From NCBI GenBank assembly GCA_030429565.1, contig JAUIFE010000016.1, positions 1 through 64,000 on the forward strand: DNA of 64,000 nt, given 5' to 3'. Position 1 is the stretch's first letter; every line of letters begins with the position of its first letter. The stretch is from Holophagae bacterium. GTDB taxonomy: Bacteria; Acidobacteriota; Holophagae; Acanthopleuribacterales; Acanthopleuribacteraceae. A program made the position numbers and the translations under genes. Below the pieces are notes generated by a model. That model was not told where the DNA came from. It searched no databases and was given only the letters and a program-made list of their open reading frames with translations. Positions 37,535 to 45,510 of the stretch are shown here, one piece after another.

Positions 37535-38557
37535 ATGTCAGGATTAGAAAAAGCCGGGCGTGTTCCCGGAAACGGTGGGCCACCCGACCGCAAAAATGTC
37601 GGTGGAAAATCAGGCACACCGCTAGGTGTGGTCAAAGAAGGCGACAAAAAAGCCACCGCCGTCGTTAAAAGCAAAGAGAAAGGCGCGCCCGGCGCCGGCA
37701 CCCTGGAAGAAAAAAGGACGTCGCTTAAAGCCGATGCGCCAAAACCACACCGGGACAGTGTCGACAGTACGACGAGCTGGGGCAGCGGTGACTCTGGTAC
37801 AGAAACCGGCTTTCGCCTCTTCGGCCATCCGGAAAGACCGCTGGAGGGTGAACTACAATCGAAGGAACGAATGCAAACGGGCCGCTCTCCGAAGGCCGAC
37901 GAACTGGGCCAAAAGCCGCTAAAAGACCGCGCGGCCCATTTAAAAAGCCAGGTCGAAGGACACACGACGGATTCCGGTGGCAGCCCAATGGTTTCGTTCA
38001 CCTTAGATCCGGTCAACCTCTGGCGCAGCGGAGATCAAAAGTTGCTGCACATGCTGGTTAATGCGGATTACCTCGCGGTCGGTCATTTCAGTCCCGATGA
38101 GATGGTGGTGCCGCGGTCCCATTTCAACAACCAAGTCAAAGAGATGGAATTCGTGGTGGTACCCAAAGACGGCGAACTCCAGGAAAAAGTGGATGTCTAT
38201 CCAAACCCATTTAAGGGCATGAACCTCAATCAATCGGAGGAAGATCTGGTTGCCGATGCGAAAGCGCGCTGGGGCGCGTTCTTACAAGAGCGACGCATCG
38301 ATCCGGCAAAAATGAAGGTCGCTATTCGAAACCCGGAAGTGGCAGAGGAAGGTTTCCACAAAACTCGAACCCCGGAAGAAGGGGTGGCAGGTTTGGAGAA
38401 AACCTATCCACAACGACCTGGTAAAGGTGCCACATGGGGCAAAGCCGGCGAGTCGTTCGAAGAGAAAAGGGAACGTCTCAAGAAAACCCGGCATCCCGCT
38501 CAAAAGCCGGGCGACGACGGCGCCGGCAAAAAACCGGACGATACCTCATCGGTTTAA
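37535..38557 (+). CDS. Candidate type III effector with ADP-ribosyltransferase-like core
   Basis: 340 residues from ATG 37535 (GAGGAG about eight bases upstream). The first 120 residues are polar, Gly/Lys/Ser-rich and probably disordered, like an export leader, with no signal peptide. A compact domain follows. It contains H143, then SPMVSFTLDP (150-159) and later VKEMEFVVVP (201-210, E203/E205). An STT-like strand followed by an ExE-like turn is the arrangement in many bacterial ADP-ribosyltransferase toxins; a candidate first-motif arginine is R132. The C-terminal 60 residues are again charged and low in complexity. Position right behind a CesT-type chaperone supports a secreted effector. 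The catalytic assignment is inference from motifs only; cargo status is more secure. Confidence 0.5.
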   Translation: MSGLEKAGRVPGNGGPPDRKNVGGKSGTPLGVVKEGDKKATAVVKSKEKGAPGAGTLEEKRTSLKADAPKPHRDSVDSTTSWGSGDSGTETGFRLFGHPERPLEGELQSKERMQTGRSPKADELGQKPLKDRAAHLKSQVEGHTTDSGGSPMVSFTLDPVNLWRSGDQKLLHMLVNADYLAVGHFSPDEMVVPRSHFNNQVKEMEFVVVPKDGELQEKVDVYPNPFKGMNLNQSEEDLVADAKARWGAFLQERRIDPAKMKVAIRNPEVAEEGFHKTRTPEEGVAGLEKTYPQRPGKGATWGKAGESFEEKRERLKKTRHPAQKPGDDGAGKKPDDTSSV

Positions 38558-38569
38558 TCGGAACACGTC

Positions 38570-38607
38570 GGCGGTCCCCGCTTTTTTCAAGCGGGGGCCG
38601 CCTTTTT
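38570..38607 (+). terminator. Rho-independent terminator of the chaperone/effector unit
   Basis: GGCGGTCCCCGCTT pairs with AAGCGGGGGCCGCC (one G-U pair) across a five-base loop, followed by five T. It begins 13 bases after the effector stop. Confidence 0.92.
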
Positions 38608-39064
38608 GAGAGGACGCCTGCCGGCAATGCCGGGAAACATGTTTTGGATTTGGCGGCGCAGCCACCGTTTGCGTGCAACCCTTCGCGGTTGGTTCACTGA
38701 TTCAGAAGTTCATGTATGCGCGCGCAAGGACGCCCAAAGCGCGCCCCCATTTCAAGCAGTTGATTGGACGGAACGGGTTCTCCCCGGCCGGGATTCGCAA
38801 GAAGCTGGGTAAAACGGGTTTCTATTTATCCGCTTCACTTTTCCGCGGAAGAACACCTTAAATCTTTGTCACGGCCTTACGGCCCAACCACCTGGCCGCC
38901 GAATTAAGCTGTATCAATGGCTTTCGAGCTCTTGTACCATGGTCGCCTAAGACAGCGATAATTTGGCAAAAAAGCGCGCTACCCTTTTGGGCGGCAAGGC
39001 AACGGGTCGTCGGCCCGCCTACGAATAAAAATCAATAATGCTTTCCCAAGCACGGATACCCACC
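38608..39064. other. Intergenic region, no supported gene
   Basis: About 450 bases with only short, basic, low-likelihood open frames. It presumably holds the promoter of the LysR gene. Confidence 0.5.
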
Positions 39065-39934
39065 ATGGAAATGCACCAAGTTAAATATTTTCTCGCGGTT
39101 TGCGAACATCGCAACTTCACCCAAGCGGCCCATGCCGCCCATGTCTCGCAACCGGCATTGACGGCGGCAATCAAAAAACTGGAGGACGAACTGGGCGGTC
39201 CGGTATTCCTACGCGATCGTGCGGGCTGTGCCCTCACGCCGCTAGGCGAACTGGTGCGGCCACGGCTGCAGCGTATTCACGACGAGGCCGCCGCGACACT
39301 CGGCGACGCGGTACGCCATGTTCGCCTCGACCGCATTCCCATTCGAATCGGTCTGTTCGAGACGGTGGGCGGTCACGTTTTGGCCCGCCGCATTGCCCAC
39401 TTCCAAACGGAAAACCCCAACATTGAAATTGAACTCATTTACCGGCGCAGCGATGCCGCGTTGGAAGCGCTGCGCGAGGGTTTGCTGGATGTGGTGATCG
39501 CGCCCAATCATGCCTTTTCGTCGGAGATCTACCGGGCAGTGTCATTGCTGCACGAGCAATACCAGGTTGTTTTTGCCAAAGGGCATCGTTTCGAAGCCAT
39601 GGACGCGGTACCTTTAAAAGAGATGGCGAAAGAGACCTACCTGGATCGGCCAAACTGCGAGATGCGCGAAGAGTTGCTCGCCCTATGTAAGGAATCCGGC
39701 ATCGAGATTTACGCATCGTACCGCAGCAATCGGGAAAATTGGTTGTTGCTGCTGGCGGCCGAGGGCGTTGGCGTCGCCATTCTGCCTGATAGCTGTGTGC
39801 CGACTTCCGTCACGGGCATCACCGCCCGACCACTCACCGAGCCGCACGTCAGCCGCGAACTGGTGGCATTGCGTTTCCGCAAGCAGCCCGATCGACCGGA
39901 AATACAGGCCCTGGTGCGCGCCTTACAAAATTAA
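39065..39934 (+). CDS. LysR-family transcriptional regulator
   Basis: 289 residues. ATG 39065 (MEMHQVKYFLAVCEHRNFT) gives the standard LysR N-terminus; an ATG nine codons earlier is possible but unusual, and neither has a strong ribosome-binding site. The winged helix-turn-helix occupies residues 1-60 (FTQAAHAAHVSQPALTAAIKKLE), followed by the linker helix and a periplasmic-binding-protein-like sensor domain from about residue 88 (RIGLFETVGGHVL). The closest style is the OxyR/CysB-like group with the MEMHQ start. No divergent target gene is adjacent, and the downstream neighbour is convergent, so its regulon cannot be read from position. Confidence 0.88.
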   Translation: MEMHQVKYFLAVCEHRNFTQAAHAAHVSQPALTAAIKKLEDELGGPVFLRDRAGCALTPLGELVRPRLQRIHDEAAATLGDAVRHVRLDRIPIRIGLFETVGGHVLARRIAHFQTENPNIEIELIYRRSDAALEALREGLLDVVIAPNHAFSSEIYRAVSLLHEQYQVVFAKGHRFEAMDAVPLKEMAKETYLDRPNCEMREELLALCKESGIEIYASYRSNRENWLLLLAAEGVGVAILPDSCVPTSVTGITARPLTEPHVSRELVALRFRKQPDRPEIQALVRALQN

Positions 39935-39942
39935 CCAGAACG

Positions 39943-39975
39943 CAAAAAGCCCACCGTTTTAAGGCGGGCTTTTTC
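39943..39975. terminator. Bidirectional terminator between convergent genes
   Basis: AAAAAGCCCACC faces GGCGGGCTTTTT across a seven-base loop with one mismatch. With A5 on one side and T5 on the other it can serve both the LysR gene (+) and the ABM-domain gene (-). Confidence 0.88.
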
Positions 39976-39995
39976 TTTAAAACGTTTTGATTGTG

Positions 39996-40721
39996 TTAGT
40001 TGATGGCGAGGATGTCGAAGTTGTCGACGTTGGCGACCACGCCTTGTTCCCAACCGCCTTCGACCAGGAGCGCGGCTTTTTGGTTGAGTAATCCGGCGAC
40101 TTTGCCGGCAAAATGCGCTTCCCTGCCCGCTTCGGCGGCGAAAATGTCGAAAATGGCAAAATGCTGTTCGTCGATTTGCAGCGCGACCCAAAACAAGGTG
40201 TCTGGTTCGGTCTCAGCCACAATGGCACCCGCCGCCGACAGCAACGCGGCCAGGTTTTCGCTTTGACCAGGGGCCGCTTTGAGTTTGATATAGGTGGCCG
40301 TGGTGGCGCTGTGAAGATCAACCGGGTTTTTGGCCGACAACACCGAGGAATTTCGAATATTGGCGACCACGCCTTTGTCCCAACCACCGGCAACCAAGCG
40401 GTTCGCTTCTTTATTTAAGGCAGCGGCAACGGCGCCGGCAAAGTGGGCGTTGCGCGCTTGTTCGTCGACAAAAATATCAAAAATGGCCAGCTTGTTTGCG
40501 GGTGCTTGCAAGGCGAACCAGAGTTTGGTGCCAGGTTCGGTTTGTTTGACCAAGGGGGCGGCATCGGTGAGAAAGGCGGCAAATTTTTCGGTTTGACCGG
40601 TGGCGGCATGCATTTCGATATAACTCGCTTTTTGGGTGTTCATAGCTTGCTCCTGTGCAGATACGATGGTGACTAAAGTTAAGGTGAAGATTGTGATGAT
40701 TTTTAGAAGTTGGTTCAGCAT
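39996..40721 (-). CDS. Exported protein with two ABM (dimeric alpha/beta barrel) domains
   Basis: 241 residues from ATG 40721, with GAGG five bases upstream. A signal peptide (IITIFTLTLVTIVSAQ) precedes two tandem copies of a roughly 95-residue domain (about 33-125 and 140-235). Each copy has a SYIEMHAATGQTEKF / TYIKLKAAPGQSENL first strand and helix, a TEPGTKLWFAL / TEPDTLFWVAL strand, and a FDIFVDEQARNAHFAG / FDIFAAEAGREAHFAG segment. This matches the antibiotic-biosynthesis-monooxygenase fold, where single domains normally dimerise; here one chain can form the barrel pair. Export is unusual for the fold. Enzymatic role unknown; a stress or quinone-related role is possible. Confidence 0.8.
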   Translation of the reverse strand: MLNQLLKIITIFTLTLVTIVSAQEQAMNTQKASYIEMHAATGQTEKFAAFLTDAAPLVKQTEPGTKLWFALQAPANKLAIFDIFVDEQARNAHFAGAVAAALNKEANRLVAGGWDKGVVANIRNSSVLSAKNPVDLHSATTATYIKLKAAPGQSENLAALLSAAGAIVAETEPDTLFWVALQIDEQHFAIFDIFAAEAGREAHFAGKVAGLLNQKAALLVEGGWEQGVVANVDNFDILAIN

Positions 40722-41085
40722 GGGTCCTCGCTTGGTTGGGTATTGGGATGGCCGTGACTGACCCTTGATCAGCCGGCGCCCCTGCGCTGAAAGAGTTATC
40801 TCATTTTGATCAAAACACTGCTAATTCCATGTATTTATGGTTCCATAAGCCAAGGTTATCGACGCGCGAATCCAACCCGGTGACGCACCGATTTGGCCAA
40901 GCGGCTTGCCAATCAATGCGGCGCATTTGTCCGCGTATGGTGGCCGCTGCCGGCGCGGTCCGCGATAACCGCATCAGCCTGTAGCAAGCCGGCCTTTGGA
41001 TGACAACATTTGCCAGGTGTCCTGCCTTGCTCAGCAAATTGTGTTAGCATCGGCCTCCATAAAACGCCGTTTCGAGAGGTCGATG
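40722..41085. other. Intergenic region between divergent genes
   Basis: About 360 bases separating the ABM-domain gene (-) from a small exported protein gene (+). No gene or clear regulatory repeat was recognised. Confidence 0.5.
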
Positions 41086-41598
41086 ATGGGTCGCATGTTA
41101 TGCCTACTCTTGTTCACAATTCCTTTGTCCGCCAACGATGCCAATCCTCAGAATGAATTCTGGCGCGCCTTGCAAGCGCTCTGCGGTCGGTCATTTCAAG
41201 GCGAAATCGCCACCAACAAAACCACCCACCAACTAACGGGAGACCTTGAGATTAAGACCAAGGCATGTTCAACCGACCGAGTTGAGGTTTCCTTTGCGAT
41301 TGGCAGCGATCGCTCGCGAACTTGGATCCTCACCCGCACCCAAACAGGCCTGCGCCTGAAACACGAGCACCGCAAACCCAATGGTCAATTAGATAAGATC
41401 ACGAACTACGGCGGCGACACGCAAGCACCTGGCAAAGCAACGAGGCAAGCTTTTGTGGTAGATGATGAAACGCGTGCGTTGGTGGACGGCACAGATAAAA
41501 ACATCTGGGTTTTCGAATTCAAGGACGGCTATTTGGCCTACGAGCTTTATAAAGGTGATGCAACGCCGGTCTTTCAAGCCCGCTTTTCGCTGAACTAA
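41086..41598 (+). CDS. Small exported protein of unknown function
   Basis: 170 residues. ATG 41086 is preferred over the adjacent ATG 41083 because AGAGG then lies six bases upstream. A short signal peptide (MLCLLLFTIPLSA) precedes a single beta-rich domain. It contains NEFWRALQALCGRSFQGEI, then RTWILTRTQTGLRLKHEHR and, near the end, NIWVFEFKDGYLAYELY. The two cysteines near residues 34 and 65 could form a disulfide. The pattern (W-R-A-L, G-F-Q-G, H-R-K-P-N-G) occurs in conserved secreted hypothetical proteins I have seen in Gram-negative genomes, but no function is known to me. Confidence 0.75.
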   Translation: MGRMLCLLLFTIPLSANDANPQNEFWRALQALCGRSFQGEIATNKTTHQLTGDLEIKTKACSTDRVEVSFAIGSDRSRTWILTRTQTGLRLKHEHRKPNGQLDKITNYGGDTQAPGKATRQAFVVDDETRALVDGTDKNIWVFEFKDGYLAYELYKGDATPVFQARFSLN

Positions 41599-41860
41599 AC
41601 CAAGCGCCCCGTCCGCGCCAACCGTTCACACAGCCCAACCCGCTCCAGATCAACACTTTAGTCAAATCGCGGCCGGCCTGGTTTTTAATGCTCACTTGGG
41701 ATCAGCGGCGTCGGTTCTACACTGTCCTGAGTTCACGCTTTGCTGGCGGCCTGTTCGAAACACGGCACGCGATGTTCACCCGCGTTTCGCCGCAAGCGAG
41801 CGTGAGCCGTCGCGTGCGGCACCGGGCCGCTTTACCGAGACCTTCTCATCACCGGCTGGA

Positions 41861-43504
41861 TTAGTGTCCCGCGCCGACAGCCTTCTCCGGGCCGACGTCC
41901 AGTTGGTGTGGCACCCCATTTTCAAACTTGAACACGCGGTCGGCGGTGCCGAAGTAACGATCGTCGTGGGAAATAACCAGCAGCGTTTTGCCCGCCGCGC
42001 GCAACTGTGGCAGTAGCTCGCAGTAAAACAACTCGCGGAAGACGGGATCCTGGTCAGCGGCCCACTCATCGAACAGGATCAGCGACCGGTCCTCCAACAA
42101 GGTGTGGATGTAGGCCAAACGTTTGCGTTGGCCTGCCGACAAATCGGTGCGCGATAGTTGGCCTTCGCTGGTCGTCACCTTGTGTTCCAAACACAGCTTT
42201 TCCAAGTAGCGGCGCACGCGGGCATCCTCGGCCGGTACACCCGCATCGTCGAGCAACTGATCAAACAGGTGGTAATCCGAAAAAACGGCACTGAAGTGGT
42301 TGCGGTACCAATTTAGGTTTTCGCCGTCGATAAGGGTCTCGTCGAGTTGAATGGTGCCGGCGGCGGCGGGATACAAGCCGGTCACCAACTTGGCGAAGGT
42401 TGACTTACCACTGCCGTTGCCACCCACAATAAACACGATCTCACCGCGACGCAGGGTTAAATCAATCGGACCCACGGCAAAACTGTAGTCGTCCTCTTGG
42501 TTGGGATAACGAAAACGCAACCCTTGCAAGCGCAATGTTTGCCAGTTGGCGGCCGGTGCGAGCGGTGCCTCGGCCGCTTCGCTTAACGGCGGTAACTCAA
42601 GATCGTCGAACTGCTTCAGCGCCACACGACCCCGCGACAACGCCGGCATGGCACCCACCAAGGAACTGATCGGCCCGCGCAGGTAAATTAAGGTCAAAAC
42701 GTAGCCAATCACCACTTCGCGGCCGGCACCCTCAACCATCGGCGCCACAAACAACACGGCGGCCAGCACAACAAACAGAATCAAGTTATTCCAGTTGTTG
42801 GACACAATGCCGAAAAGGTCGGATTTAATGCCGGTCTCAAATAACCGATCCACGGTGGTTTGGAACTGATGGTTGTAAAAATGAGCGACGCGGGGATGGT
42901 TGAGACGCAATTCTTTACCGCCGTAAACCACCGAGCCAAAGTGACGAAATAGGCGGTCGTATCGGCGCCGGTTCTCCTCGAACAAACCGCGCATGCGTTT
43001 GAGCAACAACTGCGTACCGCCAATACCCAACACCAGTAAACCCGCCGACATCAGCAAAAACAGCGGTGACAACCAACCCAAATAGGCAAAACCCAATAAG
43101 GCAATCATGGCATTCATGGCAATCACGGGCACCATCCCGAAAGCCCACGAGAGGTTGCCGATATCGTTGGTTAATAAGGTGTAAATGCGATGGCTGCCGA
43201 GCGCCTCGACGGTGGCCAAAGGTGTCGCCAACACACGCCGCACCATCATGCAACGCAGCTCGCGCACGATGTGGGCACCGAGTCGGTTCAACAGGTTCTG
43301 TGACCAAACGCCGGAGATAAACAAAACCAGCACCAGCAGCGCGAACAGGCGCCACCCACCGCGAAACGTCAAATCGGGGGCAGCGACGGCCTCGTTGATC
43401 AGGGCCACCAACACAACCCCAACGGCGGCGCTGAAAACATTGGCGGCCAGAGCCGCGCATAACAAAAGACGCGATCTTCGGAACAAAACGGCAAGCAACG
43501 GCAT
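41861..43504 (-). CDS. Cyclic-peptide/siderophore-type ABC exporter (PvdE/SyrD family)
   Basis: 547 residues with fused membrane and ATPase halves. Six membrane segments lie between residues 10 and 285. The nucleotide-binding half has Walker A GGNGSGKST (361-369), signature LSAGQ (455-459), Walker B SLILFDE (474-480) and a switch histidine in VISHDD. The short total length and the DLSAGQRKRLAYI and DEWAADQDPVFRE segments are typical of exporters of non-ribosomal peptides such as PvdE and SyrD. It is read divergently from the synthetase genes at 44.4 kb onward and most likely moves the lipopeptide, or its precursor, across the inner membrane. Confidence 0.9.
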   Translation of the reverse strand: MPLLAVLFRRSRLLLCAALAANVFSAAVGVVLVALINEAVAAPDLTFRGGWRLFALLVLVLFISGVWSQNLLNRLGAHIVRELRCMMVRRVLATPLATVEALGSHRIYTLLTNDIGNLSWAFGMVPVIAMNAMIALLGFAYLGWLSPLFLLMSAGLLVLGIGGTQLLLKRMRGLFEENRRRYDRLFRHFGSVVYGGKELRLNHPRVAHFYNHQFQTTVDRLFETGIKSDLFGIVSNNWNNLILFVVLAAVLFVAPMVEGAGREVVIGYVLTLIYLRGPISSLVGAMPALSRGRVALKQFDDLELPPLSEAAEAPLAPAANWQTLRLQGLRFRYPNQEDDYSFAVGPIDLTLRRGEIVFIVGGNGSGKSTFAKLVTGLYPAAAGTIQLDETLIDGENLNWYRNHFSAVFSDYHLFDQLLDDAGVPAEDARVRRYLEKLCLEHKVTTSEGQLSRTDLSAGQRKRLAYIHTLLEDRSLILFDEWAADQDPVFRELFYCELLPQLRAAGKTLLVISHDDRYFGTADRVFKFENGVPHQLDVGPEKAVGAGH

Positions 43505-44398
43505 AACAACTCACTTAAAGCAGGTGGTAAACCGACACCCACGGCACCGGTTGGGCTTCAACCTAAATTGAGCGATTCTTGGCGGTGAAATCGAATCATC
43601 GGTTGGCTGCAACATCTCGTAAAAATGTTCGCCGTACTTGGCAAGACCCTCCGTTTTCCCACAGGTTTCGCACCAACACTTGACGCGTCCTGCGTCAACA
43701 TTCGCGCGAATTGATCCACCCGAAACGCTCCATTTGGGATCAGCCATGCAGAAATAATTCGAAAGGCCGGCCCCAGACGCACAAAAACCACGCCGGTCCC
43801 GGACAACATCTTGAACTTGATAAAACTGAACTAACCCATAAACGGGGAAATTGGATCAATACGAAATTTTCACAAACCGATTCTTTCAAAGCTACTTCGT
43901 CAACTCATAACTAACCACAGGAAGCAGGAATTAACAAGCACCTTGAAAACAAAAGAAAACTCACAGAGGTAATGCGCCCATGCCAGGTCGAATAGATCGC
44001 AAAGACAAACATTCTTACATAGGTCTTACACTTTAAAAAAAATATTTCTCAACTTGTTGATAAAAAGCAAGTTCTAAAAGACGGCTACTTAAACTTTATG
44101 TAAAGGTGACCTAGCACACGGCATCCTGAAACGACATTTTTTCAGCATCTTTACCTAATGAATCGTCTGATGTGCTTCATTTTTTGGTTGAGACGTGCCG
44201 AGATTTGGTGGTAGGGTTTGCCCCAAGAGGAAACCATAGCCTTCACCAATTTTCAAAAAGCCGCGTAAACTCATTTTTTATTTCGTCTATCCGGTTACCT
44301 TAAGGGTCCTGTTTTCGCATCTCGGGTCCCTCGTTCCTCATCATTTTATTAATTGCGTTTGATTTATTCGAGTTATCTCATATTCTGAGGTCCTTCCT
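43505..44398. other. Divergent intergenic region between exporter and lipopeptide genes
   Basis: Nearly 900 bases. The part next to the exporter holds copy B of the degenerate repeat (43572-43709). From about 43900 to 44398 the DNA is AT-rich and non-coding and must contain the promoters of the biosynthetic operon. GAGG at 44387-44390 serves the first gene. No confident -10/-35 pair or operator was found. Confidence 0.55.
43572..43709 (-). repeat. Degenerate dispersed repeat, copy B (coding relic)
   Basis: Partner of 2231-2364, sharing GCGATTCTTG, GGTTGGCTGCAA and CAGGTTTCGCACCAACACTTGACGCG-like blocks in the same order. On the minus strand one frame gives RMLTQDASSVGAKPVGKRRV, matching QILTLSASTVGAKPVGKSRG of copy A. 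A second frame is open for 78 codons with CxxC pairs (WCETCG, CRGC), but copy A does not keep that frame open, so I treat it as incidental. Confidence 0.55.
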
Positions 44399-45370
44399 AT
44401 GCAGCTTCACGGTCTATCTCAGGCTACCGTGCCAGATTCTTCCTGCCGTCTCGACAAGTTTTACAACGTAAATCTCATCACTCCCAAAAAAACAAACGAC
44501 CCCTCACAAATATCCCCCGACCTTGTCTCTTTTCTCAAAACACGCATCCGCCATGACGGCGCCTTCCTTTTGCGTGATTTCGGTCTGAGCGACGCGGCCG
44601 ATTTCCAACGCTGTTTGCGTGCTTTTGACGTGCCGCTGCTCGATTACGATTACGGCTCAACCCCGCGTAGCGAGCTCAAACAAGGTATTTACACCTCCAC
44701 CGAATATCCGGCGCACCAGGCGATCCCACTCCATAACGAACAGGCCTACACCACGCATTGGCCGGACTTGATTTGGTTTTTTTGCGAAACGGCGGCGACG
44801 AGCGGCGGCGCGACCCCGCTGGCGGATAGCCGCCGCGTGTACCGTGAACTGGACGCCGAGGTTCGCGAAACCTTTGAGCGCAAAGGCTTGGTCTACGTGC
44901 GCAATTATGACGACGGGCTCGATGTGCCCTGGCAACAGGTCTTTGCCACCGAAGACAAGCAAGTCGTCGAGGGTTACTGTCGCGCCAAGGGCATCACCTG
45001 GGAATGGACGGAAAGTGGTTTGCGCACACGCCAGCGCTGCCAGGTCAGTGCCGACCATCCCGTGACCGGTGACCGGGTGTGGTTTAACCAAGCCCACCTA
45101 TTCCATGTCTCGGCCTTGGCGCCGCAACTCCGTGAACTTTTACTGTCGATTGCAGGGGAAGAGAACTTGCCCCGCAATGTGATCCACGCCGACGGGTCCC
45201 CGCTGAATGAGGACCACCTCAACCACATCCGCGCGGTATATGCGCAGGTCGCCGACGCCTTTCCTTGGCAAAACGGTGATCTGTTGTTGCTGGACAACAT
45301 GCTATATGCCCATGGGCGCCAAAGTTTTAGCGGTGATCGCCGCGTTTTGGTCGCCATGGCGTCTGTCTAA
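44399..45370 (+). CDS. SyrP-like Fe(II)/2-oxoglutarate-dependent hydroxylase (TauD/TfdA family)
   Basis: 323 residues from ATG 44399. Iron ligands are H112 and E114 in LHNEQAY and H305 in YAHGRQSF, with a 2-oxoglutarate-binding arginine at R314/R315. PDLIWFFCETAATSGGATPLADSR closely follows the signature of SyrP-type enzymes, which hydroxylate amino acids tethered to peptide synthetases. The first 25 residues look unrelated to the fold and the start could be slightly downstream, but GAGG eight bases upstream supports ATG 44399. It is first in the biosynthetic gene series. With an Asp-like adenylation pocket two genes on, beta-hydroxylation of carrier-bound aspartate is the leading guess. Confidence 0.85.
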   Translation: MQLHGLSQATVPDSSCRLDKFYNVNLITPKKTNDPSQISPDLVSFLKTRIRHDGAFLLRDFGLSDAADFQRCLRAFDVPLLDYDYGSTPRSELKQGIYTSTEYPAHQAIPLHNEQAYTTHWPDLIWFFCETAATSGGATPLADSRRVYRELDAEVRETFERKGLVYVRNYDDGLDVPWQQVFATEDKQVVEGYCRAKGITWEWTESGLRTRQRCQVSADHPVTGDRVWFNQAHLFHVSALAPQLRELLLSIAGEENLPRNVIHADGSPLNEDHLNHIRAVYAQVADAFPWQNGDLLLLDNMLYAHGRQSFSGDRRVLVAMASV

Positions 45371-45510
45371 CCCGCGTTTCCATCACCGAACAAACGGACA
45401 TCCCGATTGCGGCGCCCTCAAGGGGTCGAGCCAGGCTGTGAAAGCCGACCGACCGCGCCTGCAACGGCTTCCTCGGCCCATCAATGGGGCGAGGCTAAGA
45501 AAGGTGCATC

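Noticed and set aside
41696..42016. 106-codon plus-strand frame over the exporter 3' end
   Set aside because: It overlaps the ABC exporter coding region on the other strand and has no ribosome-binding site or protein-like pattern.
43511..43747. 78-codon minus-strand frame with CxxC pairs just upstream of the exporter
   Set aside because: The related copy near 2231 does not keep this frame, and another frame shows the better conserved peptide, so the cysteine pattern is probably accidental.
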